Part shown: piece by piece, positions 50,201-61,859 of the stretch | Position numbering within the stretch: the first letter of the stretch is position 1 | How the letters are laid out: every line of letters begins with the position of its first letter | Assembly (NCBI GenBank): GCA_024811115.1 | Contig: JAKOGH010000008.1 | Span: 62,001 to 126,000, forward strand | Length of the DNA: 64,000 nt | Reading direction: 5' to 3' | From: Terana coerulea | Taxonomy: Eukaryota; Basidiomycota; Agaricomycetes; Polyporales; Phanerochaetaceae | Position numbers and translations under genes: made by a program | The notes under the pieces: generated by a model | The model's database searches: none | What the model was told of the DNA's origin: nothing | The model's input: the letters and a program-made list of their open reading frames with translations, nothing else

Positions 50201-50351
50201 GGTACTATTGTACATCCATGAGAGGCAGAGCGCGAGCGGTATGTGAAAAAATAGTATACGTCAAGCGTGTCGTGCAAGCATCCGCAAAACCAAAAGAATA
50301 TCCTACAAAGACAACACCGAGAGCGAAAAGCGCGAACAGGTCCGGGGGAGC
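47256..50351. other. 3.1 kb GC-rich stretch without a recognised gene
   Basis: The largest gene-free interval in the window. Its first 150 bases are the 3' flank of the coiled-coil gene. From about 48.4 kb it becomes rich in CpG, with many overlapping open frames on both strands, the longest at 49316-49726. None has recognisable motifs, biased composition of a real protein, or clear splice partners. No tandem or inverted repeat, transposase or RNA gene is apparent by eye. Confidence 0.45.
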
Positions 50352-52269
50352 CTACGCCTTGAGCTCGTTCGTCGGCGTGTACGCGCCCGAGCCCTTCTCG
50401 TCATGCAGGTCGTCGTGGCGCACCTCGTGCGCCGCCGCGCCGAGCGCGCGCGTCGCCTGCTCGCCGTCGAACAGCGCCGCGGTCTCCTCGAGCGAGAGCC
50501 CCTTGGTCTCGATGATGAAGAAGTAGCAGAAGACGAGCTCGACGACGAGCCAGCAGCAGTACACGATGTAGTACTTCCACCCGAGCTTCCCGAGCGCGGT
50601 CGGGTTCACGTACTGGTTGAAGATGAGCGCGACGGAGACGGTGAAGTTGAAGATGTTGAAGCCCTTGGCGCGCAGGCTGTACGGCAGGATCTCGACCGTG
50701 TAGGACACGATGAGCGGCGTGAACGCCAGACTGCACACGCACAGAAAGTCAGCGGCAGGATGAGGTAGTCAGAGAGGGAGGAACGTACTCGTAGAAGGCG
50801 TAGAAGATGAAGATGAACGCGATGACGGCGTGCGCCGCGGCGTTGTTCTGGTGCAGCGCGTACTGCGCGGAGCAGATCGTCTGCAGCGTGAAGAAGACGA
50901 GCATGCCGGTGCACGACGTGAGGAAGAGCGTCCGCCGGCCGACACGCTCGACCGCGAACGACGCCGCCGCCGCCCAGAACAGGTTCCAGATCGCCAGAAT
51001 ACTAAAGCACACACGTCGTTAGCCTCCCTGTACCACCCCATAACCAAGAAACAACGCGGCACGCACCCAGTGATGAGCAGCTGGATCGTGACGTTCGTGA
51101 TGCCGATCGTCTTGAAGACCTGGTTGAGGTAGTAGGACACGAGGCCGTTGCCAGACCACTGCGAGAAGAACGCGATCGCGATGATGATCGTCATCCGGCG
51201 GCGGTTGCCCGGCGTGCTCCAGAGCGCAGACCAGCCGACGTTGGCCGCGACGGTGCGGTCGAGCTCGATGCCCGCCTTGATCTCGTTGAACTCGTACAGC
51301 ACGAGCGGGTCCGCCTCGTCGCCGTCCGCGTGGTAGTACGCGAGCGTCTGCAGCGCCTGGGTCTCGCGCCCCTTGGAGACGAGCCACCGCGGCGACTCGG
51401 GCGCGAAGAGGATGAGGAAGAACTGGAGGAGGGAGGGCAGGCCCTGCAGGATCGACGGGATGCGCCACGCCCAGTTGCTGTTGATGAACTCGGTGCCGAA
51501 CGTCGCCCAGGATGCGCTGCGCTGCGGTCAGCCTGACGGCACAATAAAACAGAGTGGGGGAGACATACACAATGTTACCGGAATACCAGAGGGAGTTGTA
51601 GAGCGCGGTCAGCTGCGCACGCTGCGACGGGTACGCGATCTCGGTCACCAACATGGGCGCCGAGTTCGTCGCGAACGTGAGCCCGAAGCCGATCAAAAAC
51701 CTGGCGCCGCCGTCGGGTAAGTTTGCGCACAACAGAATTAAAAACTCGGGGAACGTACCGCGCCGCGAAGAACATGTTCAGGTTCTGCGCCGCCGCCTGG
51801 ATCGCGACGGCGCCGAGCATGATGGTCGCGCCGATCCAGATGGTGATCCTGCGGCCGATGCCGTCCGAGAGGTAGGGCGCGAACGGGTACGCGGCGAGCG
51901 CGCCGATGTTCTGCGCGACGCGGCGGGTGAGCCGGTGGGCACGCAGGGTCAGCAAGAGACACATACCTGGATGGCGTTGAGGAGACCGAGCTTGCCGCCG
52001 TGGGGGAAGCCAAAGTACGAGTTCCAGAGGTCGAGGGACTGGAACGAGTTCATGACGGAGCCATCGTAACCGTTCGTGGAGGAGGTGATCAGGCTGGGGG
52101 TATGCGTTCAGCTGGGCAGCGGACACGGTGGGCACACGGGGACGTACAGGAGGACGATCCAGGCGTTGAGCTTGATGAGCCGCCTGTTGTTGTACCAGGT
52201 CTTGCGGGGGTCGACGAACTGGAGGTAGCCCTCGCCGACCTGGCCTGCTGCGACGGCGCCACCGGCCAT
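50352..52269 (-). CDS. MFS sugar transporter (hexose/lactose-permease type)
   Basis: Twelve-helix sugar:proton symporter of the plasma membrane, similar to LAC12-like and hexose permeases. The N-terminus includes FVDPRKTWYNNRRLIKLNAW and the first helix. Family motifs are STNGYDGSVMNSFQSLDLW, LGLLNAIQNIGALAAYPFAP with YLSDGIGRRITIWIGA, FLIGFGLTFATNSAPMLVTE with IAYPSQRAQLTALYNS, and APESPRWLVSKGRETQAL. The second half has AFFSQWSGNGLVSYYLNQVF, FAVERVGRRTLFLTSCTGM and VEILPYSLRAKGFNIF. The PETKG-equivalent is IIETKGLSLEETAALFDGE. Seven or eight exons join in frame for about 540 residues, so the gene is intact. Coding GC is very high. Glucose, xylose and lactose or cellobiose cannot be distinguished here. 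Confidence 0.92.
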
Positions 52270-53685
52270 GACGAACTCGAGTGTGGCGGGGACGGGTGAT
52301 GGAGGAACGTGCAGAAGCAGTTGAGGGCATCTGGCGGCGAAGCGGCGCGCATCTTATACGCACCGCGGTGGGTAGCGGTTGATGGGTCCAAGGGTCTGTG
52401 TGCGGCCAGCGAGCCCAGGTGACCGGCTAGCGTGGTTTCTCCACGAATTCCCCATCCGCATCATTTCCCCGCGTTCTCCCCAGGCTGCCCCGGACCACGC
52501 ACGACGCTGATTCGCTCCCGCCGCGGCGCCTGGGGACATCTGGACGCTGCACACAGGCACCATCTCGATCCGGACGGTGGCCATCACTCACCTCAGGATG
52601 AGCTCGCCACCAAAATACCCAAAAGCCTCCGCCGCGCTGCTCGACGTCGGCCGCGTCGCCAATGCAAAAGCTAGTTTGCAGACGTCATGGCCTTCGTCGA
52701 CCGCATCTTCACGAAGTCGCGAACACCCATTACGCCCCCTGCCGCTTTCGGCGACCTTCACAGTCCGTGCACCGGCGCTTGGCCCGACCGACAGCGTTGT
52801 GGTGCTCCGCGATCGGGCACGTGTGCCCTCGAAACAACGCGCGCCTGCATCAATTCCAGCCTATTCGTGCAGGTGCCCCTGACCTGACCACGCCCCGCGC
52901 ACCATCCCACCGCCTGGAATCACGTTGTTAATATTGCCCGCGCGCCGCACCGCTGCCTAAATCCGAAAAGGCAAGGGCGGCCGTGCGCCGCACCGCGGCC
53001 CGCAGCGGTCACATGTGTGGGCGCCTGCGTGTCCCCGCGCGATCGAGATCCATTCATCCGGCGGGGCCCAGCGCCCAAAGAGGCAACGACCCAAGAACGC
53101 AGGACTGTTGTGGCCAGTGAAGCTCCGGGTGCGCGCAACCGGCTGCAGTTCGCCCTAACGTAGTACGCCGTCGTGCCTGGTGCACCGCAGCACACGGTCG
53201 TAGTCTGCGTTCGCGAATTTTGTTTTGCAGAAGGCGCATGACGCCTCGCGCATAGTACGTCGCTCGGGCTCAGTACTCGCGAAGTGCACTGCCCGTGCAC
53301 GCGATAACGAGCGAAGAGAAATCACACACGTCGAGCGAGAGCGCAACGTTAACTCTAGATAGCCTGCCTGCCAAGGCAGGGCCCATCGCACCACCGCAGC
53401 CTCGCCGTCCACCGACGGCGAAATGCTGGAGGATCTTACGCCACCCATAGCAAAAACCTGTCCGTGCGAAGCCATCGCGGCCCACATCACCCACCCCCTC
53501 GCTCCTGTTTCCAGATCCCTTCGTACGCTCTCGCTCCCCCGAAATTGATGGCACGAAGACAATCTACGGATTTCATTTTCCAGGGAACAACGACAGCAAA
53601 GCAGGGGCCGATCTGGAGCACGGCGGACAAAGCAAGAAAAAAGCACGGATAAACTGCGGGGTGCGTCGCGAGCCTGCACGCAGGT
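52270..53685. other. 1.4 kb intergenic region
   Basis: GC-rich DNA between the start of the sugar transporter and the stop of atg11, both on the minus strand. It presumably holds the transporter promoter. Open frames overlap on both strands and have no family character. No repeat seen. Confidence 0.4.
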
Positions 53686-56600
53686 CTACGGACGGGGACG
53701 CTCATGGAACTCAGTCGAGCGGCGCTCGTCCGCGCCCACCGCCACGCCCGGCGGGCCCAGCGCGTCCGCGCCCCTCCGACGACCAAACGACATCCCCCAG
53801 CTGCTCGCAAGACTCGCCAGCCGCGTACGCGCGGTCCCCGGCGTAACTGGCGCCTCGTCGCCGCCGCTGACATTCACCCCACCCTCTGCAGCGGCCTGCG
53901 GGATCGCAGGCAGGCCGAGCGTCGCTGCGAGCGGGCTCTGGCGCGCGGGGTGGTGGAAGGACGACGCGGCGCGGCGGCGGTGGCTCTGCATGAGGCCCGC
54001 GAGCCCGTCCGTCGGCGAGCCCTCCGGCGACGCGCTGAGCGTGCCCGAGCTCGGGCTGCTGAACGACGCGCTGCCGGCCGACGCGGACGACGGCTCGTGC
54101 GCGAGCGCGGTCGTCGCCGCCGCCTTCGCGCTGCCGAGCGAGGGGCGTGCGCTCGAGAAACGCGACGCGGACGAGAGGCGCGACGCGCGCGAGCCCGGGC
54201 GCAGGGGGATGCCGGAGCTCCCGCTGCGCGGCGTCGCGACGGTGTGTACCGGCGACGCGGAGGGCTCTGGGGCCGGCGACGGCAGCGACACGGCGGCGGG
54301 TGGTGGTGTGAGCGGCCGTGACGGGGCCTTTGGCTCGGCGACGCTGTCGGGAGGAGCCTGCGCGAGCAAGCGGGAGAGCGAGGACCGACCTGCCGTCACG
54401 GGCGACGTGCCCCGCACGCGCGATGCAAAGGGGCTGGGCGGCGGCGAGCGGGCGGGGAACGGTTCCTCGACCTCCGTCTCAGGCTCTGGCGGCCCTGGCG
54501 TCGGCTCTGGCGTCGCGGCGGTCGATGGACCTTCTGATGGTTCGGGCGAGCCAGGGCCTTTCTTCGCGTTGTTGGTCCGCCGCTTTGATGTGGACGACGG
54601 CTGGGTCCAGTCTTCGACCTCGAGCATGTAGTACTTGACGCCGTCCCCGAGGCCGTACGGGTTCGTGCTGGCGTCCTGAGCCCATTCAGTCCGTGATTAG
54701 TCTCATCGTACCCTTGATAGGAACGCAGAACAATTTGACAGATACCTTGTGGTCGACCACCCCTTCCGCAATCGAGGTGATACGAGCGACGATCCACTCG
54801 CGCGTCTTGAGCTGCTCGCCCAGATGGCCCGTCGCCTTGAGGAAGTAGTGAGGAAACGACACTGTGCAACGCAGGGGAAACGTCGGGGATCAGTACGCGA
54901 CATCGATCCAGGGCCCGCACGCGCCCCATATCAGGTGCGACCCACCGTTAAATGCAGCCCAGGGCTTCGTCACGGAGTTGCGCGTGGGCAGGAAGAGCGC
55001 GAGGTCGCCCTTGGCAAAGTTCCGGAACGAGATCTTGCCTTTCGCCTTCTCGCGGTACTCCTTGCACTGCTTCTGCCACTTGCGGATCGTCTGCGCCACC
55101 TTCCCGACTGCGTCTATGAACTCGTCGTGGTCGAACGCGCGCAGCGCGTCCAGCGCCGCCGCCGGCTCCGCGGGGTCGATCGGGAACGGCTCGTCCGCGT
55201 GCACGGCGATGACTGCGCCGCGCCGCAGCACCGCGCCCAGCGCTGAGTCGGACATCGCGCCCGCCGTCTTCGCGCCCGCAGCGGGGTGTGCCGTCATCGC
55301 GGCCATCGCGTGCAGCGCGCGCACGTGGCTCTGGCGGAACGCGAGCGCGACGTCGAGGATCTGCGCGACGAGCCGGCCGCGGTCCTCGAGCCGCTGCTCG
55401 AACGCGGACTGCGACGCGCGGCCCGCGCGCAGGTCGTCGCGCACCACGCGCTCCGCGTGTCTTGCTTCGCGCAGCTCGTGCTCCGCACGCTGCAGCGCGT
55501 CGCGCAGGCCCGCCGCGTCCGCACCCGTCGTGTCCGCCTGCGCGCGCGTGTCCTTGAGCTGCCGCTGCGCGGCGTCGAGCGCGGCCTGCAGCTCGCGGTG
55601 CCGGTGCTCGAGCACGGCGCGGTCGCCGTCCGCCTCCGCGATGTGGTCGCGCAGCGCGCGGTCGTGCTCCGACGCCTGCGCGCGCAGGAGCCGCGCCTGC
55701 TCCGCGCCCGCCGCGGTCAGCGCGTGCTTCACCTCGTCGCTCTCCGCGCGCGCGGACTGGATCTGCGCCTGCAGGTCCTCGCCGCGCGCGCGCCTCGTCC
55801 AGGCGCCGCAGCGCGTGCGCCTGCTCCTCGAGCAGGCTCTGCATCTTGTCCCGGTTGCGCTGCTCGAGGGCCTTCATGGCCTCGTACTCGGCCTGTACCT
55901 GCCCGAGCTCGCACCGGAGGTGCTCGGCCGCCTTCGTGCGCTCCGTCCCCTCCGCGAGGGCGTCCGCGAGCGCCGAGCGCTGTGCGTCCGCCTCGTCCAG
56001 CAGCTCCGCGTTCCGACGCTCCAGAACCCGGCGCGACGGTGGACTCGCTTTCCAGCTGGGCCCTGGCAAAGTGGAGGTCTCGCTCTTGCTGGTCGCGGAT
56101 CGCTTCGGAGCTGGCGAGCTGTGTGCGAAGATGGGCAATCTCGGCATCCTGGGCGCGTCGCTCCCGCGCGAAGGCTGCTTCTTGCTCAGCTTTTGCGTTG
56201 CTCACTTGAGTAAGCTGCTCCTCTAAGATCGGCGTACGCTTGTTCGTCTGCTTCCGTGTCTGATGGCAATAAAGATCAGTATCAAATTTCGGCCCATGGC
56301 ATCGCACGTACTTCTTCGACGATGCTCCAAAAGCCGAGAAGACGACAGCACTTCGCATGACAGTCGTCATAATCAGTAAAGACAGCTTCGCGCTCAGAAC
56401 GGTATAAAACATACGAGATCGTTCGGCGATACGGTCGAAACCGGCCTCCAGGTTGTCCATCTTACTGACGAGCTTCTCAAGGTTTTCACGAACTTCTCCG
56501 ACGGTGTGTAGAGCAGCTGGGTAGGGCGAGTCCCGCGAGAAGCGTTCTAAATCTTCAAGGACGTTCATGAGGTCTGGTCATCTTACGTTAGTTGACCAGG

Positions 56601-58586
56601 CGTCTCGGGTGCAGTAGTGGCATACCATCAATGTCCCCGCGGTGAAGAGAGTAAGGTGACTCGGTAGAGCCTGCAGGGGAGAAATCGATGGTTGGTACCA
56701 TGGTCTCGTCCATGCCCTTGGCTTCGAACGGTAGCTGTCCATGCACTTCGCCCCGGTACACTTGCCGACGTTTCCGTTCATTAACCCTACAAAGCGGATT
56801 GTGATCGGCTTTTCGGAATAATCAGCGGTGAAGGAACCTACGAAAGCTTCGCCATGACTTCTAAGATGCTCTGGGCGCGTTGATAGAAGAACTGTGCTAA
56901 CGGTTTGCTCAGCGAACGTCAGAGGACGTGCGTGTGGCTGGGCACAACTCACCGAATTCTTTCCGACGGACAATCTCGACGACAGTGGCACCATACGCGT
57001 ACATCATGTTGTGTAACCGCTGTATGTGCGAGAAGCTGGTCTTCGCTCTGAAGCTCGCTTGGAGTGACTTCAGGGTGGGCGGGAGTTGTACGACGTAGTT
57101 GTTCAATACGCTAATCTGTCTTAGCGTCCGGATACAGATATCCGTACACTCATTCTGGTCCAATCACACATGAGGCTGGCATTTTGGACAAGGTGGAAGA
57201 GGTTACCTTCGTCTGTATGATGCGCTGAAGCTCGGACCGAAGCGCTGTTTCCGACTGTCGCAGATCTTATGCTAGTCAACATAAAATCTTGAACACATTG
57301 CCTCGTACGCACCAGAAAGATGCTTCTCCGAATGACTTTCGTTCTCTGTGTGCACAGTTCAGTATGCGTACAATCCAAAACATATAGAGTATCTAACTTT
57401 CTATCAAAGTCACAATATCTTTGATCTTGTTGTACTGATCTTGTGACCTTCGAGCGCAGAGGTCGGAATTGTCTAGGAGGCTGAAGACATATTGAATACT
57501 GCTTCGACAACTATATGCGCACTGGCACTCACGTGGTATCATATACGGCAGCACGAACCTGGTCGGTGCCTTCCCGTAGTTTCGTCATGGTATCGTGGGT
57601 TTGACGCAGCCTTTCCCGCAGGTCATCTGAGGCAAGTTGAAACAACGGCCGGACTCGAGGAACCATTTAGCACTCACCATGTGTCCTCTGACAAGTATCC
57701 GCAACCTGCTTCATTTTGACTTGGCTAACATAGTCCCCTAATGTACGTCCACGTTCTCCCATTTCCATTGCCTTGCGCACGTTTGGACTCACGAACTCCT
57801 TGTGCACGGCGACGCGTGACACAATCTGCAAGTCCGCATCGAGTCCGTTCAGGAGTTCTTCTTGCTTGTTAAGCTCCATTTGAGCACTCGAAGATATTGC
57901 GTCAAACGCGTCTTGGATGTCCAGAACGTGCAAGTCGAGTGAGCTGGAGGCAATGCGCAGCGCTTCGTGCTGATAGTTCAGTGAACGTAGGGTGTTGTTG
58001 ACTTCGTCCAGATGTACGTGGGATGCCCGAAGGTAAGATGATGAGAGCATACTCGGACGTAGCGGGGGAGTGGCATTCAGAGTCTCTACAAGCAGGGTTC
58101 ATCAGCCATTTCGACTGTTGATGAGCAGACCCACCTTCCACCAGTGGTTGAAGACCAGGTTCCACGTGAAGTCTCTTCAGAACCAAATCAAGGTCTAAGT
58201 CCAAGTAGGACTTGTTAAACACGAATATTATCTACGCCAGAGTTCAGCAAGCTATGACGAGCGCATACTATGCACCACGCACCTGGTCCTGAGCACCCGC
58301 CAGATCCCTGAGATTGTAATTCTGTAGCCTGTGGCCATCAGGAAGGTAGGCTAGGATTGAGTCTTCATCCACGCCGGTCTCCTGGTTGAGAAAGCGTTCC
58401 AAGCTGCCACAGCTGCCAACCAAATGAACATGCAACTTCCCCGCATGTTCTAGAAGGGCACATACCGTTCGATGTCCCATAATGTTGCATCCACCTAAAG
58501 TCGTTTTGCTCAGCTCGAGTCTCATACCGTTACATAGATATTACCTCGATCAAATGGCCATCCTCTGCACGGCATATTCGCAGCAT
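53686..58586 (-). CDS. atg11: autophagy scaffold Atg11
   Basis: Selective-autophagy scaffold that links cargo receptors to the Atg1 kinase. The ubiquitin-like N-terminus joins as MLRICRAEDGHLIE, VDATLWDIERLERFLNQETG, VDEDSILAYLPDGHRL, IIFVFNKSYLDLDLDLVL, the family hallmark. A helical part follows (LNYQHEALRIASSSLDLHVL). A long coiled coil is rich in Arg/Ala/Glu. The conserved C-terminal Atg11 domain is ISFRNFAKGDLALFLPTRNS, VTKPWAAFNVSFPHYFLKAT, KTREWIVARITSIAEG and NPYGLGDGVKYYMLEVEDW. After it comes a Ser/Pro/Ala-rich tail of about 290 residues. Two one-base slips fall in the GC-rich coiled coil: near 56027-56033 and in a CG dinucleotide run at 55783-55792. With both repaired, the product is about 1,400 residues. 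GC content rises sharply at about 56.1 kb. Confidence 0.92.
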
Positions 58587-58760
58587 AACTGGCGTAGCTC
58601 GGATACAGAAGGCATGGTGGCTAGACGCCGGCGCAGTCCCTACGTACGCCAACCCGGAAAAGGCAACGCCGGCGGACTCGGGGCGAGCACCAATCAAATC
58701 TCTTGCTGCCAACAATTCTTCCTTCCGCCACCAGGTCGCCGCAAAGCCTCTCTCGCACCG
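58587..58760. promoter_or_regulatory. shared promoter between atg11 and mak5
   Basis: Only 174 bases separate the divergent start codons. No TATA box is obvious. Confidence 0.45.
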
Positions 58761-61643
58761 ATGGTTGTGGAACTCAAGAACAAGCGGAAAGCAAAGCCTG
58801 CTACACAGCCTACGCGTAAAAGGCCAAAATTGAGAATTTGTCTCAAGGCGACCTACCATGGAAGCTCGATCTCAAGCGCACCTGAGGCTGGGTTCGATGC
58901 CGAGCTGGAGGGAATCATGGAGCTGGAGGAGGTCGACAATGTGGAGGTGGTTTATGAGGATACGGAGGGAGGAAGAGTGGTCAAGTTCAACGTGTGTCCA
59001 TTATACCACTACTTCTCATGCATCTATTTATTTAGCGTCGCAGGTTTTGGGGGATAGCAAAAGCAAGAAAAGTCGTGCATCTAAAGTTAAAACAGAGAAC
59101 GAAGCTGGACCATCTGGAGCGTCTCCCTCCTCTGGAACCCTACGCGAAGGCAGCCTAGAGCAACCATTCGATAGTACGTGCTGATGCAATGCGTTAAACG
59201 TATGGCACTAACCAGCTTATAGCCGAGACTTTGCTACCAAACTGGCACTCGTTCTCTCTTCACCCACAGCTATCCCGCGCGTTATATGCTCAACAGTTTC
59301 TGTCGCCAACCCCTATTCAAGCCAAGGCGATACCGGCCGCTCGTAAGGGCAAGGACGTAATTGGTGTCGCTGAGACCGTATGTAGCGGTTTCTGCGCTGC
59401 CAAAATCACGCTGATGTTGCGCTACCTTAGGGCTCTGGTAAAACACTTGCGTACGGATTACCTGTTCTTCACCATCTCCTGTCTCGAGCATCGACCCACC
59501 CAACCAAGGCCCAGCGACGGCCTGTTTCTGCTCTCATCCTCGCGCCCACTCGCGAGCTGGCCCTGCAAGTCTCGTCCCACCTCAACTCTTGTCTCAACGC
59601 GGTGGACATTGCATCTGCCAATGTGAAACAGGAGGAAACCGAAATAGCAGGTGTGCTGGACAGCAAAGCGAAGGGCAAAGGCAAGGCAAAGGCAGTCAAT
59701 AGCACGCCTTCCAAGCCGAAGGGCCCTCCTGCAGTCAGTGTGGCGGCTATAGTTGGTGGAATGTCTGCTCAAAAGCAACGTCGTATCTTGGACCGTGGAG
59801 TAGACATTCTCGTTGCGACGCCTGGCCGTTTTGGGATATACTGCAAGAAGTACGTAGTTACTTGCGGGCCGCGGTCAATGATTAACGTATTGGTTCTTGC
59901 CATGATGTTCTTCACAGGACGATCAACTCTCGAACGACATCAAGAATATCAAGTTCCTGATACTTGACGAGGCCGACCGAATGATTGAGACGGGCCATTT
60001 CGCTGAGATGGACAACATCATTCGTCTGACGCTGCGACAATCTGAGTACGTATAGCCACCTGCCTGCCAGCGAAGTCGCTAAACGTGTGCTTAGAGCAGA
60101 CGCGATAGAACCCGAGCCCGAGTTTGACGAAGAAGGCAACGTCATTGAGCACGAATCCCCGGATCAGACAGACCAGAGCGAGAAGGAAGAAATGCAGACC
60201 TTTGTGTTCTCCGCGACTCTTAGCAAAGACTTGCAACTTAACCTCAAGAAACGTGGCCGTGCCTACCACAAGAAGAACAACAAGCCTGCATCGACACTGG
60301 GTGAGCCTCTCTTGAAATGTGGTATAATACAATGATAACTCACAATCCTGTAGACGACCTTCTGCAGCGACTTGATTTCCGTGATCCGGAGCCTGAAATC
60401 ATAGACATCAGCCCGGAGGGCGGGGCTGTATCTACGCTGAAGCAAAGCCGTGTCGATTGTATTACTACCGATAAAGTTAGTGCTGCGTGAGCTGTATGGC
60501 CCGGTCTGATCATTTATCTTTTTAGGACGCATACCTCTACTACTTCCTTCTCCGATACCCGGGGCGGTCCCTCGTCTTTCTGTCGTCAATAGACGGCATT
60601 CGTCGACTCATGCCTTTGATGGAGCTGCTTCAGCTTCCTGCGTTCCCACTCCATTCCCAGCTGGAACAGAGACAACGTTTGAAGAATCTCGACAGGTCAG
60701 TTTGAACTCATGTTGCCATTTTCCGGGGTTTTCTGATATTACATCGCAAGATTCAAGTCCACTCCCAACTCAATCCTGCTTGCGACGGACATTGCTGCGC
60801 GTGGTCTGGATATCCCTGCGGTGGATCATGTGGTTCACTACCAGATACCGCGGTCTGCGGATGTATACGTTCACCGAAACGGTCGTACTGCACGTGCGAT
60901 GCGCACCGGTTTCAGCTTGCTTATGGTCGCGCCGGACGAGCGGCGGCTTGTGCGAGCCGTATTGGGGAGCTTGGATCGCCGTGAGTGACTGCGTTTGGTA
61001 TGCCTGCCATCACTAATAGTTATGTGGTCGCGTGGTCACAGAGGAGGACGAAATACCCGAGATATCTGTTGAGCTATACCTACTCGACAAGCTGAAGGCC
61101 AGGATCCAGCTGGCTAGACAGATAGACTCCGCTCAGCATAAAGTGAAGAAAGCGAACCACGAGAAGAATTGGCTGAAAGAGGCAGCGGAAGCCATGGAGA
61201 TTGAGTTGGATTCCGATATGGGCCTCAGGTGCGCTGCTGTCTTGACAGCGCTTCACAGCTTTCCTTGGCTAACAATGCAACAGTTCCGACGAGGAGCACA
61301 ATGCCGTTGCGTCGAAGCATCATCGGAAAGCGTCGAACGCAAAGACGGCCGCTTTGAAGTCTCAGTTGAAAGAACTCCTGGCACAACCTCTGATTGCTCG
61401 TGGAATATCGACGCGATATATCACTTCAGGTACCAGACCGATTGTCGACGACCTTATCACGGGCGACTGTAAGTGAACATTTGATGTGGTCTCCCGCTGC
61501 ATATGAAGTTGAACTTTCGCGTAGACCATGAAACAATGGTCGGGATGAAGAAAAGTCAAGCAGGCCAGGATGTTCTGCCCGCAAAGCCACGGAAGGTGAA
61601 AACGCAAGAGCAGTTCGAGGAGTGGGGTGGAATAGACGCCTGA
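58761..61643 (+). CDS. mak5: DEAD-box RNA helicase Mak5
   Basis: Nucleolar ATP-dependent RNA helicase needed for 60S ribosomal subunit assembly (Mak5/DDX24). A Lys-rich N-terminus ([19 protein letters not shown]) and the LPWKLDLKR motif precede helicase motifs in order: Q motif [36 protein letters not shown], Ia [16 protein letters not shown], then an inserted acidic/Lys-rich loop, [83 protein letters not shown]. It ends [11 protein letters not shown]. Three one-base slips are visible: an A run at 58818-58821, near 58878-58883 (these two compensate), and a T run at 59829-59832, where RFWDILQE needs one more T. With repairs the protein is about 750 residues. Other joins keep frame. Confidence 0.93.
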
Positions 61644-61859
61644 TCTGGTATGACCAAGCAGCAGTGTATGGTGTACCCTTGACTCTTCGCATTTCAACTT
61701 CCAGTGGCTGCGTTTAGTTGTCGGCTGTATTCTTGCCTTTGCAAGGCATGGCCGTGGAGTGATATAATGCTGTTATTGAAGGTAAATGCTGATAATACAC
61801 AGATGATAGAGACTTGTATTGTTCTGGAATCCGAGAGTAACACCACCTGAGTATTTATT

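Noticed and set aside
50403..51720. Plus-strand open frames opposite the sugar transporter
   Set aside because: The minus-strand frame carries all family motifs across several exons. The plus-strand frames are GC-rich shadows.
53704..56213. Long plus-strand open frames of up to 449 codons opposite atg11
   Set aside because: They are antisense to a well supported Atg11 reading frame. They arise because stop codons are rare in very GC-rich DNA, and their composition (Arg/Ala/Ser runs) has no family character.
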